Assembly (NCBI GenBank): GCA_028688955.1
Contig: JAQTXD010000019.1
Coordinates: 1-47,460 of the forward strand
DNA length: 47,460 nucleotides
Source of the DNA: Desulfuromonadaceae bacterium
GTDB taxonomy: Bacteria > Desulfobacterota > Desulfuromonadia > Geobacterales > Pseudopelobacteraceae
Direction of reading: 5' to 3'
Shown here: positions 18,026-27,404 of the stretch, piece after piece
How positions within the stretch are numbered: the stretch's first letter is position 1
How the letters are laid out: each line of letters opens with the position of its first letter
Made by a program: the position numbers and the translations under genes
Notes under the pieces: generated by a model
What the model was told of the DNA's origin: nothing
Databases searched by the model: none
The model's input: the letters and a program-made list of their open reading frames with translations, nothing else

Positions 18026-20449
18026 CTAAAATCCTTCCGTCAGCCGCTGACTGGCTTTGCGTGCCTTGTCCGAAGCGTCAAACCAATACTCGCTAAGGAG
18101 CGGGCTGATCTCGGTTTCTACAACCTGCTTAAACCATTCTCTGCCATCATCAATTGGAATCTCAAAAGGTGGCGTCACGTAACTGTGCCCAACTCGAAAT
18201 TGGCGTCCCAGACTCGTGTCAGCACTGATTTCTTCATTAAGCGACAGGATTCGTTTCTCAATCTCTTTGAGAACATCAATATCAATCTTGCATTGCTTGT
18301 TGACCCAGTCTATCCATACTTGTCCGAGCCTTGGTTCAAGATCAATAAATGCAAAGCGCCGCCGCAAAGCAAGATCGACAAGAGCAAGTGAGCGGTCGGC
18401 AATGTTCATAGTTCCAATGACATAGAGATTATCAGGAATATATGTGCGTTCACCCTCAAAATGGCGATAGCATAATTCAAGCGCCTCTTTTGGAGTTCGC
18501 TTGTCAGCTTCTAATAGAGTTAACATCTCGCCAAATATTTGAGCGGGATTGCCTCTGTTTATTTCCTCAATAACAATAACGTGGATAGCCGTGTCCTTGT
18601 ATGCAGCGTTAACCATCTCCATAAAAGGTCCATCTACAAGCGACAACCTGCCATCGCCATTCGGCCGGAAGCCACGAACAAAATCTTCGTAAGACAGATT
18701 GGGGTGGAACTGGACAGGTCGCACCTTACTATCACTACGTTGCCCCATAAGTGCATAAGCAAGTCGTTTCGCCAGCCAGGTTTTACCTGTGCCTGGCGGG
18801 CCTTGCAGGATAATATTCTTCTTCGTACGCAGCCTCTCAAGCATCATCTCTACTTGCGAGCGCTCAAGAAAACACCCTTCATTAAAGATGTCATCAATCG
18901 AATACGGAATAATTGGGGCCGCAACTAATTCTGCATCCATGTCTGGCTCTGTTGCTTCGGAATCTTGTTCATCACTGGACTCCGTCTTGAGCAGCTCATA
19001 ATTCCCCTTATTATCAATAAATCTTATAAATCCCTCATCGCGAAGCCTTTGCAAGTAAAACGAAAGAGAATTTTCATGGGTGTTACTATTGGGAAATGCG
19101 TTTTTTAATTCTGGAAGGTATTGTTTCATGTCTTGAAAAGAAAAAAGATTAGATCCTGTCTCTTGGCAATGCTTTCTAATGTAATTACGAACAGTTGTTA
19201 GCCAACCTTTTGATTGACTTGGTTGGGTCACCGGAACAGCATCTCCTTTATACAACCATGCAGCTAGTGACAATTCTGGAAATGAGTGAACTGGAAAGGC
19301 CTCTTCTTTAAATCGAGTTTCAAGCATTTCCTGAAGGCTCAAATAATCGGACGAATTGCAGCGCCCCTTGGGACCATTTTGGCCGATAGCAATTTTGAGT
19401 TTATTTTCCAGATAATCACGGGATTGACTATCAAGAGTCGGGAATGACCAGGGGCGTATCCAATACAGTCCCATTGTCAAGTTCCAGCCAACTCCATTCC
19501 GTTGTGTTGCATCGTCATAAGCATCGATAAACGCTGCCCGAGCTTCAATATCATCCGATTCGGCAAATTGAATTGCACAAGCAAAAATTCGCCATAATGC
19601 ATCAATGTCGCCAGGCAGACGATCTTTCTCATAACCATAAAACCATGACTTTTGGTTGTTCAGGCTTGGGATACCTTCAAATGTTTCAGGAACTGCTTCT
19701 TCAACGCCTAAGAAGCCAGCCAGCTCCTTTGCAATATTCTTACGGTTAACATCCGTAATACCTCGGTTGAAAAGACCAATTGTGGTAAAGGGGCAAATAT
19801 CTTTAAATGGCCCAGCAGTTTTATCTGCGAACTGATCTTGAAGTATTGAAAGGCCATTCACCCTGGTCGCAATGTCATGAATCGCAGAAACCAACGACGA
19901 TCTATTGTCTTTGTAAGCTAACAGCTTCGTTGCAATTGCATCGTAAAATTTTGTCCATTGGAATCTGTGCTTGCCGGTGGGAGTGTCGCCAAACCGTTCC
20001 TTCCAGAACGGAGCATTACGAAAGCGATCAATGTCTTGAGGCTTACCATCAAAAGCGAACTCTATTAAACCGTCTGCGGCCCACTCACCAGGTAAGACAC
20101 GCCAAATAGTTCGCTGATAGGTATAAAAATACCACTCTCGAAGTTCAGATTGTTGATTCCACTTAACATCAACTGTCAAGCCGGTACCTGGATTACCTGT
20201 TATTGTCCCTGTTGCTTTTATTCCCATAACAGAAACTATTTCCCCACGATTATCAAAAGGCAAGCCGTTCTTACGCACGTATGTAGCTTTGATTGCTATG
20301 CGGTCTCCTACATTCATTGACTTAACGTGCGCAATTTCATTATTGGAGGGATTATTAACTTCCCAGATTCCTTCAGTCAGAAAGCGCTGAGTCTGGTCGA
20401 TTTTCCCACCAAAGCATGATCCGACAAACCAACATGGCTTAGAACTCAT
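18026..20449 (-). CDS. mcrB: McrB-type AAA+ GTPase with EVE-like N-terminus
   Basis: An 807-residue motor. Residues 1-120 resemble an EVE/PUA-like modified-base reader (CWFVGSCFGG, GDRIAIKATYVR, EWYFYTYQRTIWRVLP). A helical middle domain and a winged-helix-like segment (about 415-490) follow. Then comes the McrB AAA+ domain: Walker A GPPGTGKT (550-557), Walker B VIVIEEINR (624-632) and the McrB GTPase signature as MNIADRS (681-687; usually MNTADRS), followed by ALRRRFAF. GGAGG lies six bases before the ATG. The reader domain suggests recognition of modified cytosine, but the specificity cannot be read. Confidence 0.9.
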   Translation of the reverse strand: MSSKPCWFVGSCFGGKIDQTQRFLTEGIWEVNNPSNNEIAHVKSMNVGDRIAIKATYVRKNGLPFDNRGEIVSVMGIKATGTITGNPGTGLTVDVKWNQQSELREWYFYTYQRTIWRVLPGEWAADGLIEFAFDGKPQDIDRFRNAPFWKERFGDTPTGKHRFQWTKFYDAIATKLLAYKDNRSSLVSAIHDIATRVNGLSILQDQFADKTAGPFKDICPFTTIGLFNRGITDVNRKNIAKELAGFLGVEEAVPETFEGIPSLNNQKSWFYGYEKDRLPGDIDALWRIFACAIQFAESDDIEARAAFIDAYDDATQRNGVGWNLTMGLYWIRPWSFPTLDSQSRDYLENKLKIAIGQNGPKGRCNSSDYLSLQEMLETRFKEEAFPVHSFPELSLAAWLYKGDAVPVTQPSQSKGWLTTVRNYIRKHCQETGSNLFSFQDMKQYLPELKNAFPNSNTHENSLSFYLQRLRDEGFIRFIDNKGNYELLKTESSDEQDSEATEPDMDAELVAAPIIPYSIDDIFNEGCFLERSQVEMMLERLRTKKNIILQGPPGTGKTWLAKRLAYALMGQRSDSKVRPVQFHPNLSYEDFVRGFRPNGDGRLSLVDGPFMEMVNAAYKDTAIHVIVIEEINRGNPAQIFGEMLTLLEADKRTPKEALELCYRHFEGERTYIPDNLYVIGTMNIADRSLALVDLALRRRFAFIDLEPRLGQVWIDWVNKQCKIDIDVLKEIEKRILSLNEEISADTSLGRQFRVGHSYVTPPFEIPIDDGREWFKQVVETEISPLLSEYWFDASDKARKASQRLTEGF

Positions 20450-20470
20450 CCTCTAACCTCCATCTGAATA

Positions 20471-20929
20471 TCATAAATTTCGTTTTGGTATTCGTTGGTC
20501 TGGCGTGACACGCTTTGAAAGCTCTCGCAATTCAGAGATGGGAAATGATAGAAGCTGTTTGCCAATACCCTTCCTGTGGCCATAGCGCTTATAAATGATT
20601 TCGCCAGGGCCGTTGTAGATTTCCTCAAACCGACCATCCTTAAACAGTTTGAAACCAAGATAGTAATCAGGGATTGTTTTGAAGGTCAGCTGTTCTTTGA
20701 ATGTCGCCTTTATCTGAACATTTCTGCCATCTGTTGATGTTGCATCGTGATCAGGTTGTGACGTTTCGTGCAACGCAATATCGTATTCCAAAGCGGCTAT
20801 AACCTCTCCGACATCGCCGACCAAACGCCCGTCAATAGTAAACGCTCGATTGGGGAAGGTCTTTCGAAGCTGGTCAATCCCTTCAAATATCAGAGCAAGA
20901 GCTTGATTGATGGTTTGATGCTTTGGCAT
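20471..20929 (-). CDS. DUF6998-like possible PD-(D/E)xK protein
   Basis: A 152-residue protein. The central part, TIDGRLVGDVGEVIAALEYD followed by Asp-rich residues and VQIKATFKEQLTF, matches the small DUF6998-type family and has the spacing of a PD-(D/E)xK core (Glu of GDVGE, Asp of the DHDATSTDG loop, QIK). It may therefore be a nuclease or a DNA-binding relative. It sits 13 bases after the HNH gene and 21 bases before mcrB, so it is embedded in the defence array. Confidence 0.65.
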   Translation of the reverse strand: MPKHQTINQALALIFEGIDQLRKTFPNRAFTIDGRLVGDVGEVIAALEYDIALHETSQPDHDATSTDGRNVQIKATFKEQLTFKTIPDYYLGFKLFKDGRFEEIYNGPGEIIYKRYGHRKGIGKQLLSFPISELRELSKRVTPDQRIPKRNL

Positions 20930-20942
20930 ATTTTAGGCCCTC

Positions 20943-21800
20943 TCAGCTAACTAACCTAGCCAACTGCGGGTCATTCCGTAACAACACACACCACCGGGCC
21001 ACAGACGATAATTCCGCATTAGCCTTTGTCAGTTCTGCGATTTGCATCGCACTTTGGCGCAGAAGTTCTCGTGCACCTGCAGCATGGAAAGATGTACTTT
21101 CGTTTTTTGCCTGGTAGTAATTTTTTATTGCACGATTTGCACGCTGCCAAACTTTTCGCCTTTCTTCAGACAAAGCCTGGTGTTCTGTTAATTTTAAGCG
21201 TTCAACTGTTCTTTGTACGCGAACGTAATCCCATCGAGAAACCCCTGGGGCTGGAACGGCTTTCCCCTCTTCGTCAAAAGCCAGCAGACTAACATCGTAG
21301 GCATTGATAGGGTCAAGAAAATGTGGAACTTCTTCCCGTTCGCGTCGGCGTGCATAGGTTGAGCATGGTGATCCGTAACGTAATGGAAACCACGTCCCTT
21401 TTTTCCGGTTGGGCACAGTGCCAGCAATACGAAAATTCATGTAATCAAAGGCAAGCCACCAATACCCGTCACGATCACCATTTTTTACATTTCGCGCAGA
21501 CTTTTTTGGTCGGTAATGCTCTACATCAAGATGAGATGCTATCTCTCTCGCTTCAGTAAACCAACATTTTCCAGATGAAAGTGCAAGAAGCCAAGGTTTT
21601 AGCTTACCCCAGTGTGCGCTACGGTCATCGATTAACTGATTGCGTATTTTGATTTGTCCGGCGTCGTTGAGCCAGGCCAGTACTGCAACTAGGCGTTGCG
21701 ACTCAGCCAGCCACGCATCCCACTTTGCCTGACTCCATGGTGTCCAATCTGGAATATCTCTATCGGTGGGCAATTTGTTTTCGAGATCAATCCAGATCAT
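20943..21800 (-). CDS. HNH endonuclease, PtuB/TIGR02646-like
   Basis: A 285-residue protein. Residues 78-115 carry the signature of the HNH family that partners Septu-type ATPases: SGKCWFTEAREIASHLDVEH then YRPK, then GYWWLAFDYMNFRI. Usual members have C-x-x-C; here only Cys79 of that pair is kept, as in the CWxxEA-type subfamily. Its ATG overlaps the ATPase TGA (ATGA) and GGAGAAAG precedes it. The expected role is the effector nuclease of an ATPase-gated anti-phage pair. The symbol is left empty because the match to ptuB is by family only. Confidence 0.75.
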   Translation of the reverse strand: MIWIDLENKLPTDRDIPDWTPWSQAKWDAWLAESQRLVAVLAWLNDAGQIKIRNQLIDDRSAHWGKLKPWLLALSSGKCWFTEAREIASHLDVEHYRPKKSARNVKNGDRDGYWWLAFDYMNFRIAGTVPNRKKGTWFPLRYGSPCSTYARRREREEVPHFLDPINAYDVSLLAFDEEGKAVPAPGVSRWDYVRVQRTVERLKLTEHQALSEERRKVWQRANRAIKNYYQAKNESTSFHAAGARELLRQSAMQIAELTKANAELSSVARWCVLLRNDPQLARLVS

Positions 21801-23674
21801 GATTCTTTCTCCATGATCGCTAATTTCTTAATAGCTACACTCACATCTATCCCTGCTTTGTTAGGTGGTTCTGCAATAACAAAGTCAGGACCAATAGCTT
21901 TCCCTAGGATTTCATCTATTACCTCATCAGCAATGGCATCTTGCTCGGCCTGCTCTTCTGGTGTGAGAACTGGCTTCCTAAACTTTTGATGCTGTGCCAT
22001 CTTACGCACAAACAACGCATAATCCGGATCTCTGAAATCGGATGTTGAAAAGCCCAGATCGGCTAACTCAGTGCTCAAGCGCATAAGCTCGGCATCCTCA
22101 TTCACTGTTCGTGGTGATTTCACAAACAGCTCGTTGCGGCGGAACAGGCGGCGCTCGGTTTCGGTGTCCAGCGTCGAAGCCAGGCCAAAGAGCTCGCTCT
22201 TGAGCAAGCCGGTTACTCCCATCCCTTGTGGATGAATGTCGGGCTGCTCCACTACCGTAAGATTGTTATCACGCCGCAGGATGTGCAACTGCTCGCGTTT
22301 GAGACTCCCCACCATCATCGGGTCGTGGGTGGTGATGAGGATTTGCGATTCTCCCTGCACTAACGCACCTTCAGAAGCCGTCAGCACTCCCTCGATGTCA
22401 TCGAAGTAACGCAGCTTCCAGATCGGATTTAGGTGAGTGTCTGGTTCGTCGAGCAGGAACAAACAATGGTCTTCACGGGTGATACGCATCAGGCCCAGCA
22501 CGGTAAGCATCTGCAACTCCCCCTCTGAGAGCTGGGTGAAACTCACTTTGCCGCCATGCTCGTCGCGCTTCTTAACGATGATGCGCACTTCATCGATGAG
22601 ATCGCCGATGTAAGCACCCTCTGCATAGCGGAAAAAACTATCGGTGCCGCCTACCAACTCACCCAGTTGCTTGAGCTTTTCCTGGCTGGGTACAAAGAGG
22701 TAGAGCTGCTTCTGCTTTTCGGTGCGACCACGAAAGTCGATCTGCTTAGTCGCCTCCTGTTCTATGGGAGCCCAGGCAACCTGCCAGAGCTTGTCGAGGA
22801 ACTCACTCACCACATTACCGCGTGAATACCAGAAACGCGGGTCCCCTTCGTTGAGATCATTCTCATTGAACTTACTTCCGCGACGCTTCTCGCGCAGGTA
22901 GTAGGGCTCCTTTAGCACAAAAAGCGCCGATTCCAGTGACTCGATATTCAGATTACTCATCACTTTCTTAAAAACAGGATCTTCCGAAAGCAAACAAGCT
23001 AACAGTACCAATTGGCTATGGCCACCCCGGCAATAGAACAGTCGTCTTAATCGATCATCCCCCAATTTTTTCAGCATACTCTGCTGGCGCTTTTTGGCTT
23101 CTTCAAGAGTCTTAATGTCTGAGGCTGAAGCTGAAAAATTGGTTAGAAACCCTGCAGGCAGAACTTCATCCGAAGGTTTCTCCATACGGCGAATAAAACG
23201 GTGCTGGTGCTCCTGGAAGAGAGCTTCGATACGCTCGTTGCGGCCGGAGTAATAGGCAAAGACATGTGTCGGCAGTAATCGGGGGCCGCGCCGTTCGTCA
23301 CGCGGCACCTTGTCCGGTGGGTCGTTCTTGATGAGATAATCCTGCGTCTTCTGTTCCCCGTCCACCCAAACGAAAGGACGTCTTTGCTTAGATGTATCCG
23401 CTTCAATCCGCACAGCATGGCCGCGAATGTTGTACTCCAGTGTGTAATCAAAGGGGACTTCACGATCGAGATCTATATCGCGGAAGATAGTGATAAGTGC
23501 TTCAATTAAGTTGGATTTGCCGGTGCCGTTCTGGCCGATCAGGGCATGGCTGCGTATGGTTTTTGGAGGTGAATCGGTAGGGGCATCTACAGAAGCCTCA
23601 AAGTGAGTGTTAAACACGATTTTCAGATTTCGCAGGTTACGATAGTTAGGAATATGAAGGCGTTGAAGCTGCAT
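21797..23674 (-). CDS. AAA/ABC-type ATPase, PtuA-like
   Basis: A 625-residue OLD/RecF-like ATPase: Walker A GQNGTGKSN (47-54), signature LSEGELQML and Walker B LFLLDEPDTHLNP, then the ITTHDPMMVGS switch. A long insertion between Walker A and the signature probably forms the coiled-coil/helical arm. I start at the ATG at 23674, one base after the hsdS stop, because the family begins with the beta-strand MQLQRLHIPNYRNL; the frame itself extends to 23731 inside hsdS. The HNH gene overlaps its stop by four bases, so the two form a Septu-like pair inserted in the restriction operon. Confidence 0.85.
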   Translation of the reverse strand: MQLQRLHIPNYRNLRNLKIVFNTHFEASVDAPTDSPPKTIRSHALIGQNGTGKSNLIEALITIFRDIDLDREVPFDYTLEYNIRGHAVRIEADTSKQRRPFVWVDGEQKTQDYLIKNDPPDKVPRDERRGPRLLPTHVFAYYSGRNERIEALFQEHQHRFIRRMEKPSDEVLPAGFLTNFSASASDIKTLEEAKKRQQSMLKKLGDDRLRRLFYCRGGHSQLVLLACLLSEDPVFKKVMSNLNIESLESALFVLKEPYYLREKRRGSKFNENDLNEGDPRFWYSRGNVVSEFLDKLWQVAWAPIEQEATKQIDFRGRTEKQKQLYLFVPSQEKLKQLGELVGGTDSFFRYAEGAYIGDLIDEVRIIVKKRDEHGGKVSFTQLSEGELQMLTVLGLMRITREDHCLFLLDEPDTHLNPIWKLRYFDDIEGVLTASEGALVQGESQILITTHDPMMVGSLKREQLHILRRDNNLTVVEQPDIHPQGMGVTGLLKSELFGLASTLDTETERRLFRRNELFVKSPRTVNEDAELMRLSTELADLGFSTSDFRDPDYALFVRKMAQHQKFRKPVLTPEEQAEQDAIADEVIDEILGKAIGPDFVIAEPPNKAGIDVSVAIKKLAIMEKES

Positions 23675-23675
23675 C

Positions 23676-25613
23676 TTAGGCCCCCGCTGCCGTGGTAATT
23701 TTCTCGCGCATCTCGGCAACAGTAGGCTCAAGAATCCAGCCGTGAGTAACTTCGGTTTTCAGTTGTGCATAGAAGACATCAATTTCACCGCCGAAACGTT
23801 GCCACAGGTCATTTGCGCCCATTTCGCCATTGTGACGTGCAAGGAGAGTGGCTAGTGGAGCCTGTACCTTGATGTCGGGATGTGTCCCAAGTCTTAAGGT
23901 GGCCACAAGTTCGGTTTGGGGAGCTTTCACAGGTTCGTCCTCCACTTTGTCGATAGCTATGCCAGTGAGGCTGGCAACCGCGGCGATAGCAAGTGTTTCA
24001 GCGCAATTGTTACCAGCGTGTATTCTGTTCTTGACGGTTGATATTATTTGTATGAGGTTACCAGCAGAAACGAGAATTCGTTTTTGTTCATCAATTGGAG
24101 GCAGTGGGATCGGGTACTCTGCTAGCGCCCTTCCTGTTAAATGTTTGATTGTTGCACCTGTGTAGTAACGTGACAATCTACCCGAAAAATAGTCGTGCTC
24201 TAGACAAAATAACAAGTATTCAGGGAGGACATGTTCGTTACAACGGTAACGATGGAGGGCTTTTTGGATTACAAATTCACCATCCATATCCCAAATAGCA
24301 GCACGGCCAGGTTCACCTCCTTCACAAATTACCAAATCACCTTTTCGCACGGAGATTCGTGTAAGCTCCTTTTCTTCGACTCGCATATTAAGGATATCGG
24401 TAAGATCAAACTTTCTCCAACGTACGTTTACGTTTCTAAGATAGGGTCTCAGTTCTCCTTTGTTCTTGGCAGCATCAAGCATTTTGCCTAGACGAGCTTC
24501 GCCAAGCCATTCACTCCTAGCCCATACCCAGTGGTCCGGGATTGACCAATCCATTTCGGATTCGTTGACTACCGCAGCCGACTTAGATGCAAGATCTACA
24601 AGATTAGCAGAAACCTGCTCACCAGGTTCACAGTTAGTTAATAGTCCCTTAAGTGCAAGTTGCTTTACGCACTGCTCTAAATCGGCGAAATCTTCCGGCT
24701 TTTGAAAAATCTGTCCAAAATTGTCGGATAGTCTCTCCCAGGTGGTTTGTAGTTCGAGTGGGCTATTGGCTGTTGATACTGCTTGCAAGTTTGACTGGCG
24801 TAGAACATTTTGGAGCTTCCGGCACTCCTGCTGCTGAGATTCCAGTGTATTACACAACCCCATCAGCTCATCAACTTTGGCAACAATACGAATCTGTTCT
24901 TGGAGTGGTGGAAGAGGCACAGGCAATTCTATAAATCTTGCAGTGGAAACTCCACCTATAATTCCTGACATTGCTGTTTCGAAGAGCTTTCGAAACACAG
25001 GTGAAAGGTAAAAATAGAGTATGAAACGTGATGGAATCCCTCCGAATAGCTCATTGGCAAATAGTTTATTGCCAAAACAGATATCGGTTTCAGTAATTCC
25101 ACATTTTTTTCCGGCGCTTCCGCCTTCTGCGCAAATTAACACAGCACCTTTTCGGGCAACTTTGAATGACAATTCGGTCTCAGGAATGCGGACGCCATTA
25201 TCGTAATTTAGACGCTGCAGTCCGTAGCCGACGTCTTTTGTCGCAATATATGGACGACCTTCGCCTCCCATATATTGAGCAGTTTTTTCTGCCGAGTTAA
25301 TGCTATTCCCGTTGAAAACATGTCCAATTGTTCCAAGTCTCACCCACTCCCACCCGACTGGAAGAGAATAGGGTGCCTCCTGGATGTCAATTGCAGATAT
25401 TGTTTTAGATTCTTTTAGCTGACCAGACTTAGCCAGATGCTTCTTATCTGCTTTTATGGCTTCAATTAACTTACTAGCAGGAGGATCAGTTAGGTTTTGC
25501 TCAACAATCTTACCTTGCATTGCAAGACTTAACATTAGCGCTCGTAATTGAACAATCCCCCCAGGCGCATTCGCGATATGCCCAAACTCGGCCAAAAATT
25601 GCTGCGCATCCAT
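23676..25613 (-). CDS. hsdS: Type I restriction-modification specificity subunit HsdS
   Basis: A 645-residue specificity subunit with two target-recognition domains, about residues 88-265 (WEWVRLGTIGHVFNGNSI; ELPVPLPPLQEQIRI) and about 365-535 (WVWARSEWLGEARLGK; PIPLPPIDEQKRILVSA). Each is followed by the helical spacer that sets the gap between the two half-sites. A C-terminal extension of about 100 residues (KAPQTELVATLRLGTHPD onward) is longer than in EcoKI-type HsdS and is present in a subset of the family. Its ATG shares one base with the natural hsdM stop (TGATG). Confidence 0.92.
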   Translation of the reverse strand: MDAQQFLAEFGHIANAPGGIVQLRALMLSLAMQGKIVEQNLTDPPASKLIEAIKADKKHLAKSGQLKESKTISAIDIQEAPYSLPVGWEWVRLGTIGHVFNGNSINSAEKTAQYMGGEGRPYIATKDVGYGLQRLNYDNGVRIPETELSFKVARKGAVLICAEGGSAGKKCGITETDICFGNKLFANELFGGIPSRFILYFYLSPVFRKLFETAMSGIIGGVSTARFIELPVPLPPLQEQIRIVAKVDELMGLCNTLESQQQECRKLQNVLRQSNLQAVSTANSPLELQTTWERLSDNFGQIFQKPEDFADLEQCVKQLALKGLLTNCEPGEQVSANLVDLASKSAAVVNESEMDWSIPDHWVWARSEWLGEARLGKMLDAAKNKGELRPYLRNVNVRWRKFDLTDILNMRVEEKELTRISVRKGDLVICEGGEPGRAAIWDMDGEFVIQKALHRYRCNEHVLPEYLLFCLEHDYFSGRLSRYYTGATIKHLTGRALAEYPIPLPPIDEQKRILVSAGNLIQIISTVKNRIHAGNNCAETLAIAAVASLTGIAIDKVEDEPVKAPQTELVATLRLGTHPDIKVQAPLATLLARHNGEMGANDLWQRFGGEIDVFYAQLKTEVTHGWILEPTVAEMREKITTAAGA

Positions 25614-25714
25614 CAGGCTTCCTCACTCATAAAATGATGTGCCAATGCGGCGGCCAGTTCGCTTTTGAGCTGGTTTTCGGTCTCCTCAATCTGCCCTAAC
25701 AGTATCTTATATTT
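25613..25714 (-). other. hsdM: Intact in-frame tail of hsdM behind an amber codon
   Basis: Directly after the TAG at 25715-25717 the same frame continues for 33 sense codons (KYKILLGQIEETENQLKSEL, then AAALAHHFMSEEA) and ends in TGA that overlaps the hsdS ATG (TGATG). This is the normal HsdM ending, in which a glutamate usually occupies the TAG position (DPDVLLEKYK-like). A single G-to-T change of GAG to TAG would explain it. The tail shows no further lesion. Confidence 0.85.
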
Positions 25715-27391
25715 CTACAGCAACACGTCGGGGTCGTGGGCTTCTGCTTCAGGTGCGTACGGGTTATTTAGGTCCAGATTATAGATGGGCCAGTAGAGAC
25801 GGTCTCCGGAAGCCTGGGCATCGCGTGCTTGCAGACGCAGCGGTTCAGCCTGCTCACGTAAGGCGGCGATTTGAGTATCTACCTTTTCGCGGTAGGCGGT
25901 ATCGTTACTGCCGACCAGGCTGTTACGCATGTCGCGCGCTTCGTTTTCCAGTACGGCGGCCTCATTGTTCAGTTGCTCTGCCCGCTGCCAGTGCGGCATT
26001 GCGGCGGCTTCTGCCTGCTCGCGCTTGGTCTTAAAGTCCACCTTCCAGGCGAAATCGCTTTCCTCACGATCTGCGAAGTCATTTGCTTCACTTCCCCACC
26101 ATTCTTGCTCTGGCTTGAACTCCTCGAAACGAATTGGCTTGGTCTTGGAGTAGCTCTTGTATCCCGACGGATAGGGGTGCTCATAAAACCAGATGGTATC
26201 GGTATGGAAGTGCTCGCTGCCATCAGCCACCATTGATCCTTTAGTAAAAAAAAGCAGATTGGTTTTGATGGAGGTGTAGGGAGCGAAGACCCCCTTGGGC
26301 AAGCGCACGATGGTGTGCAGTTTGCAGTCACGCAAAAGAAGCTTCTTTAAAGTTGCTTTTATGCCGTCACCGAAGAGGAAACCATCTGGAAGTACCACTG
26401 CGGCCCGTCCGTTTTCCTTGAGCAGCTTTTTAATTATAAGCGCCATGAACATATCGGCAGTTTCACGGGTGCGAAGATCAGCCGGGTAGTCACCACCAAC
26501 TGTGTCGTCTTCGTAGCCACCAAAGGGCGGGTTCGTGACGAGGCAATCAACTTTATCGGTGGCGCTCCATTCATTCCAGCCTACACCAAGTGTATTTTTA
26601 TGCTCAATCTGGCTCGGCACATCAATGCCATGCAGCAGCATGTTAGTGGTACATAGAAGGTGTGGAAGCTGTTTCTTCTCGATGACCCAAATCAGCTCTT
26701 CAATGGCACGCTTATCTTCGGCACTGGACTTTTTGCTGAGCTGATTACGAAAGTGGTCGATTGCTGCGGTCAGAAAGCCACCGGTTCCACAGGCGGGGTC
26801 GAGTACGTTCTCACGTTTATCCAGTCGCGGATTGACGCGATCGACCATGAAATTGGTAATAGCGCGTGGGGTGTAGAACTCCCCTGCGTTCCCTGCGCCG
26901 CGCAGGTCATTAAGCATCTGCTCATAGACGTCTCCAAGGCTAGCGCGGGTCGTGAAATCGTGAAAGTTGATAGCCTCTTCAAGCTTTTCGATAACAGAGA
27001 GCATCAACGGGCCAGATTTCATGTAGTTGTTGGCATCTTCAAACACCTGCTTGATTACCTGGTGTTGTGGACTTTTGCCAGCGTCAATCTGCTCCTTGAG
27101 TGCCGGAAACATTTCATTGTTGACGAATGGGATTAGCTCACTGCCGGCAATCTGCGGTTTTTTCTTCCCCTCGGCATCGGGGAGATACTTGGCCCAGTTT
27201 CGCCAGCGGAAACGGTCAGGGATTGGTGATTCATACTCAGCATTATCGTCTTCCCACTCTTCTTCCCGCTGATCAAAAACTTTGAGAAACAGCATCCAGG
27301 TAAGCTGGCCAATGCGCTGGGCATCACCGTCAACGCCGTCGTCCTTGCGCATGATGTCTTGTATCGATTTTACGGTGCCGCTGAGATTCAT
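25715..27391 (-). CDS. hsdM: Type I DNA methyltransferase HsdM, ending early at an amber codon
   Basis: The N6-adenine methyltransferase of the type I complex, 558 residues to the TAG. Motifs are the SAM-binding LDPACGTGGFLTAAID and catalytic NPPF (VTNPPFGGYEDD). The start is taken at 27391 (MNLSGTVKSIQDIMRKDDG) because AAAAGGAAC precedes it; the open frame could start at 27424 within hsdR. The protein loses about 34 C-terminal residues, the helical tail that normally contacts HsdS. Truncation could weaken complex assembly, so either the system is damaged, the codon is read through, or the base is a sequencing error. Confidence 0.9.
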   Translation of the reverse strand: MNLSGTVKSIQDIMRKDDGVDGDAQRIGQLTWMLFLKVFDQREEEWEDDNAEYESPIPDRFRWRNWAKYLPDAEGKKKPQIAGSELIPFVNNEMFPALKEQIDAGKSPQHQVIKQVFEDANNYMKSGPLMLSVIEKLEEAINFHDFTTRASLGDVYEQMLNDLRGAGNAGEFYTPRAITNFMVDRVNPRLDKRENVLDPACGTGGFLTAAIDHFRNQLSKKSSAEDKRAIEELIWVIEKKQLPHLLCTTNMLLHGIDVPSQIEHKNTLGVGWNEWSATDKVDCLVTNPPFGGYEDDTVGGDYPADLRTRETADMFMALIIKKLLKENGRAAVVLPDGFLFGDGIKATLKKLLLRDCKLHTIVRLPKGVFAPYTSIKTNLLFFTKGSMVADGSEHFHTDTIWFYEHPYPSGYKSYSKTKPIRFEEFKPEQEWWGSEANDFADREESDFAWKVDFKTKREQAEAAAMPHWQRAEQLNNEAAVLENEARDMRNSLVGSNDTAYREKVDTQIAALREQAEPLRLQARDAQASGDRLYWPIYNLDLNNPYAPEAEAHDPDVLL

Positions 27392-27404
27392 AGTGTTCCT
27401 TTTA

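Noticed and set aside
25715..25717. TAG read as pyrrolysine
   Set aside because: No pyl genes or PYLIS-like element are visible here and the neighbouring genes do not use in-frame TAG; a nonsense change is simpler.
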